From NCBI RefSeq assembly GCF_001704275.1, contig NZ_CP011533.1, positions 6,634,001-6,698,000 of the forward strand: DNA of 64,000 nucleotides, given 5' to 3'. The first letter of the stretch is position 1; the number at the start of each line of letters is the position of its first letter. Under the pieces are notes generated by a model, which saw only the letters and a program-made list of their open reading frames with translations, ran no database searches and was not told the DNA's origin. Positions 62,976 through 64,000 of this stretch are shown here, one piece after another. Made by a program: the position numbers and the translations under genes. The DNA comes from Streptomyces noursei ATCC 11455 (lineage in GTDB: Bacteria > Actinomycetota > Actinomycetes > Streptomycetales > Streptomycetaceae).

Positions 62976-63389
62976 TCAGGCCGGCACGACGTCCTGGGTG
63001 AGCCGCCGTCGGCGCAGCAGCCCGGCCAGCGCGTCGGCGAACGCCACCGGGTCGAGGGGATGGGTCACCGCGGCGTCCGCGCGGCTCCAGGTGGCCAGCC
63101 AGGCGTCCTGCGGACGCCCGATCAGCAGCAGCACCGGCGGGCACTGGAAGACCTCGTCCTTGATCTGCCGGCAGACGCCCATGCCACCCGCCGGCGCCGT
63201 CTCGCCGTCCAGCACACAGACGTCGATACCGCCCTGGTCCAGGGCCTCCAGGACGGCCGGGGCGGTGGCGCACTCCAGGATCTCGATCCGCGGGGCGTCG
63301 GGGGCCGGACGCCGCCCCGCCGCCAGCCGGACCTGCTCGCGGGTGTTGGCGTTGTCGCTGTAGACCAGCACCGTGGCAGTCGCCTGCAT
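62976..63389 (-). CDS. Stand-alone atypical receiver-like protein
   Basis: The ATG has GGAGG four bases upstream. The 137-residue protein folds like a response-regulator receiver: Asp12 (YSDNA), then the phospho-acceptor position Asp61 in CVLDGE, GVCRQIKD, VLLLIG and THPLDP. The conserved Lys before Pro at the end of strand 5 is His, and the Thr/Ser of strand 4 is Gly/Ile, so the phosphorylation switch is altered. No output domain is present. It is divergent from ctaE, whose promoter region it shares, which hints at a link with respiration. Confidence 0.75.
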   Translation of the reverse strand: MQATATVLVYSDNANTREQVRLAAGRRPAPDAPRIEILECATAPAVLEALDQGGIDVCVLDGETAPAGGMGVCRQIKDEVFQCPPVLLLIGRPQDAWLATWSRADAAVTHPLDPVAFADALAGLLRRRRLTQDVVPA

Positions 63390-63616
63390 CGTTCCTCCAC
63401 CTATGTCGCGGCACCTTCATAGCGGCACGGTTCCCGATCAAACCGTTGCGCGATGCTACTCCCGGACGGGCCCTCGGTAGGAGAGGCCGTACGGCCCCCG
63501 GATGCGGTCGACGGCCCGTCAGGACCGGCTTTCCCAGGGGGCGTGGGGCGTTCCGGCGCGCTTCCGGGGCGCGTGCTTCGCCCCTTCGGGCGACCGCCGC
63601 GACCGCTCGAACGAGC

Positions 63617-63635
63617 AGGCCATATGGCCTTGACA
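63617..63635 (+). promoter_or_regulatory. Palindrome abutting a TTGACA box before ctaE
   Basis: The perfect palindrome AGGCCATATGGCCT (63617-63630) is followed at once by TTGACA (63630-63635), an ideal -35 hexamer; the hexamer 17 bases later, CGGAGT, is a poor -10. The gap between the receiver gene and ctaE (294 bases) holds nothing else recognised. Confidence 0.4.
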
Positions 63636-63683
63636 CACCGAACGGCACCCCCCGGAGTGAGGGCGGGATAAGCGACCGACATA

Positions 63684-64000
63684 ATGTCGGTCGTGGCGAC
63701 AGCAACGACAGTAGAAACCGGGCACGCGCACCCGTCGGTCAATCGACCGAACCTCACCAGCGTCGGAACCATCATCTGGCTGAGTTCCGAGCTGATGTTC
63801 TTCGCGGCCCTCTTCGCGATGTACTTCACCCTCCGGTCGGTGACGGGCGAGGCGTATTGGAAGGAATCCGCCGATGCGCTGAATCTTCCGTTCTCCGCGA
63901 CCAACACCACGATCCTGGTGCTCAGCTCCCTGACGTGTCAGCTCGGCGTTTTCGCGGCCGAGCGCGGCGACGTCAAGAAGCTGCGCGCGTGGTTCGTGGT
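63684..64000 (+). CDS. ctaE: Cytochrome c oxidase subunit III (3' end outside window)
   Basis: The visible 105 residues, [20 protein letters not shown] and then [20 protein letters not shown], are followed by a helix, [15 protein letters not shown], and a second helical region [20 protein letters not shown]. They match actinobacterial CtaE, usually the first gene of the qcrCAB operon. The frame is open at the right edge. A GTG nine bases downstream is an alternative start, with CATAAT (63680-63685) as a possible -10 of a leaderless message. Confidence 0.93.
   Translation, partial: MSVVATATTVETGHAHPSVNRPNLTSVGTIIWLSSELMFFAALFAMYFTLRSVTGEAYWKESADALNLPFSATNTTILVLSSLTCQLGVFAAERGDVKKLRAWFV

Overview
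The window is about 73% G+C with extreme third-position GC, many GTG starts, several leaderless starts (a TAnnnT hexamer 6-8 bases before GTG or ATG), and core genes in the order I recall from Streptomyces: glnII, glnA, lipA, lipB, an aceE/sucB/lpd cluster, pepA, cob genes, pspA, nadA, erpA, ctaC-ctaD-ctaF and ctaE. It is best read as a stretch of the conserved core of a Streptomyces chromosome with a few lineage-specific insertions. I saw no tRNA, rRNA, CRISPR array, transposase or prophage module.

Layout. (1) 1-3.4 kb: a truncated OlsB-like N-acyltransferase coupled to a PlsC/OlsA-like O-acyltransferase with a deviant motif, then a convergent winged-helix regulator, a candidate small ORF and a rhomboid-like membrane protein. 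(2) 3.5-13.9 kb: the nitrogen-assimilation genes glnII and glnA, each with a four-half-site GlnR box. Between them lie an acyl-CoA ligase, two small proteins, and a single polypeptide joining a Ser/Thr kinase to an MFS drug-efflux permease. An RDD protein and a DUF4191 protein follow. (3) 13.9-25.3 kb: lipoate synthesis (lipA, lipB), an NsdA-like regulator, redox enzymes, a membrane-anchored protein with a sigma-factor-like N-terminus, an SDR lacking its catalytic Tyr, and a WYL regulator.

(4) 25.5-34.5 kb: central metabolism. aceE, a GntR regulator, sucB (two lipoyl domains) and lpd lie on one strand, so the lipoate made by LipA/LipB acts on an enzyme encoded 14 kb away; pepA follows. (5) 34.6-41.2 kb: late cobalamin genes cobS, cobT and cobU. 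They are interrupted by a coupled DUF2156 aminoacyl-lipid-type gene plus rhomboid-like gene, and by a short methyltransferase. CobU carries a degenerate metallo-beta-lactamase-like N-terminus.

(6) 41.5-53.2 kb: cell-envelope stress and transport (DUF3043, PspA/PspAA, a two-component system next to an RND pump), an EgtA/YbdK-like ligase, an MBL-fold protein and nadA. (7) 53.5-64 kb: Fe-S and respiration. erpA, a PfkB sugar kinase, a cysteine desulfurase-TusA fusion, ctaCDF, an L,D-transpeptidase, an atypical receiver protein, and the start of ctaE, which runs off the window.

The strongest candidate for something not well described is the kinase-MFS fusion at 7260-9863. The sigma-like membrane protein at 21226-23127 and the active-site-altered enzymes (PlsC, SDR, receiver) come next.
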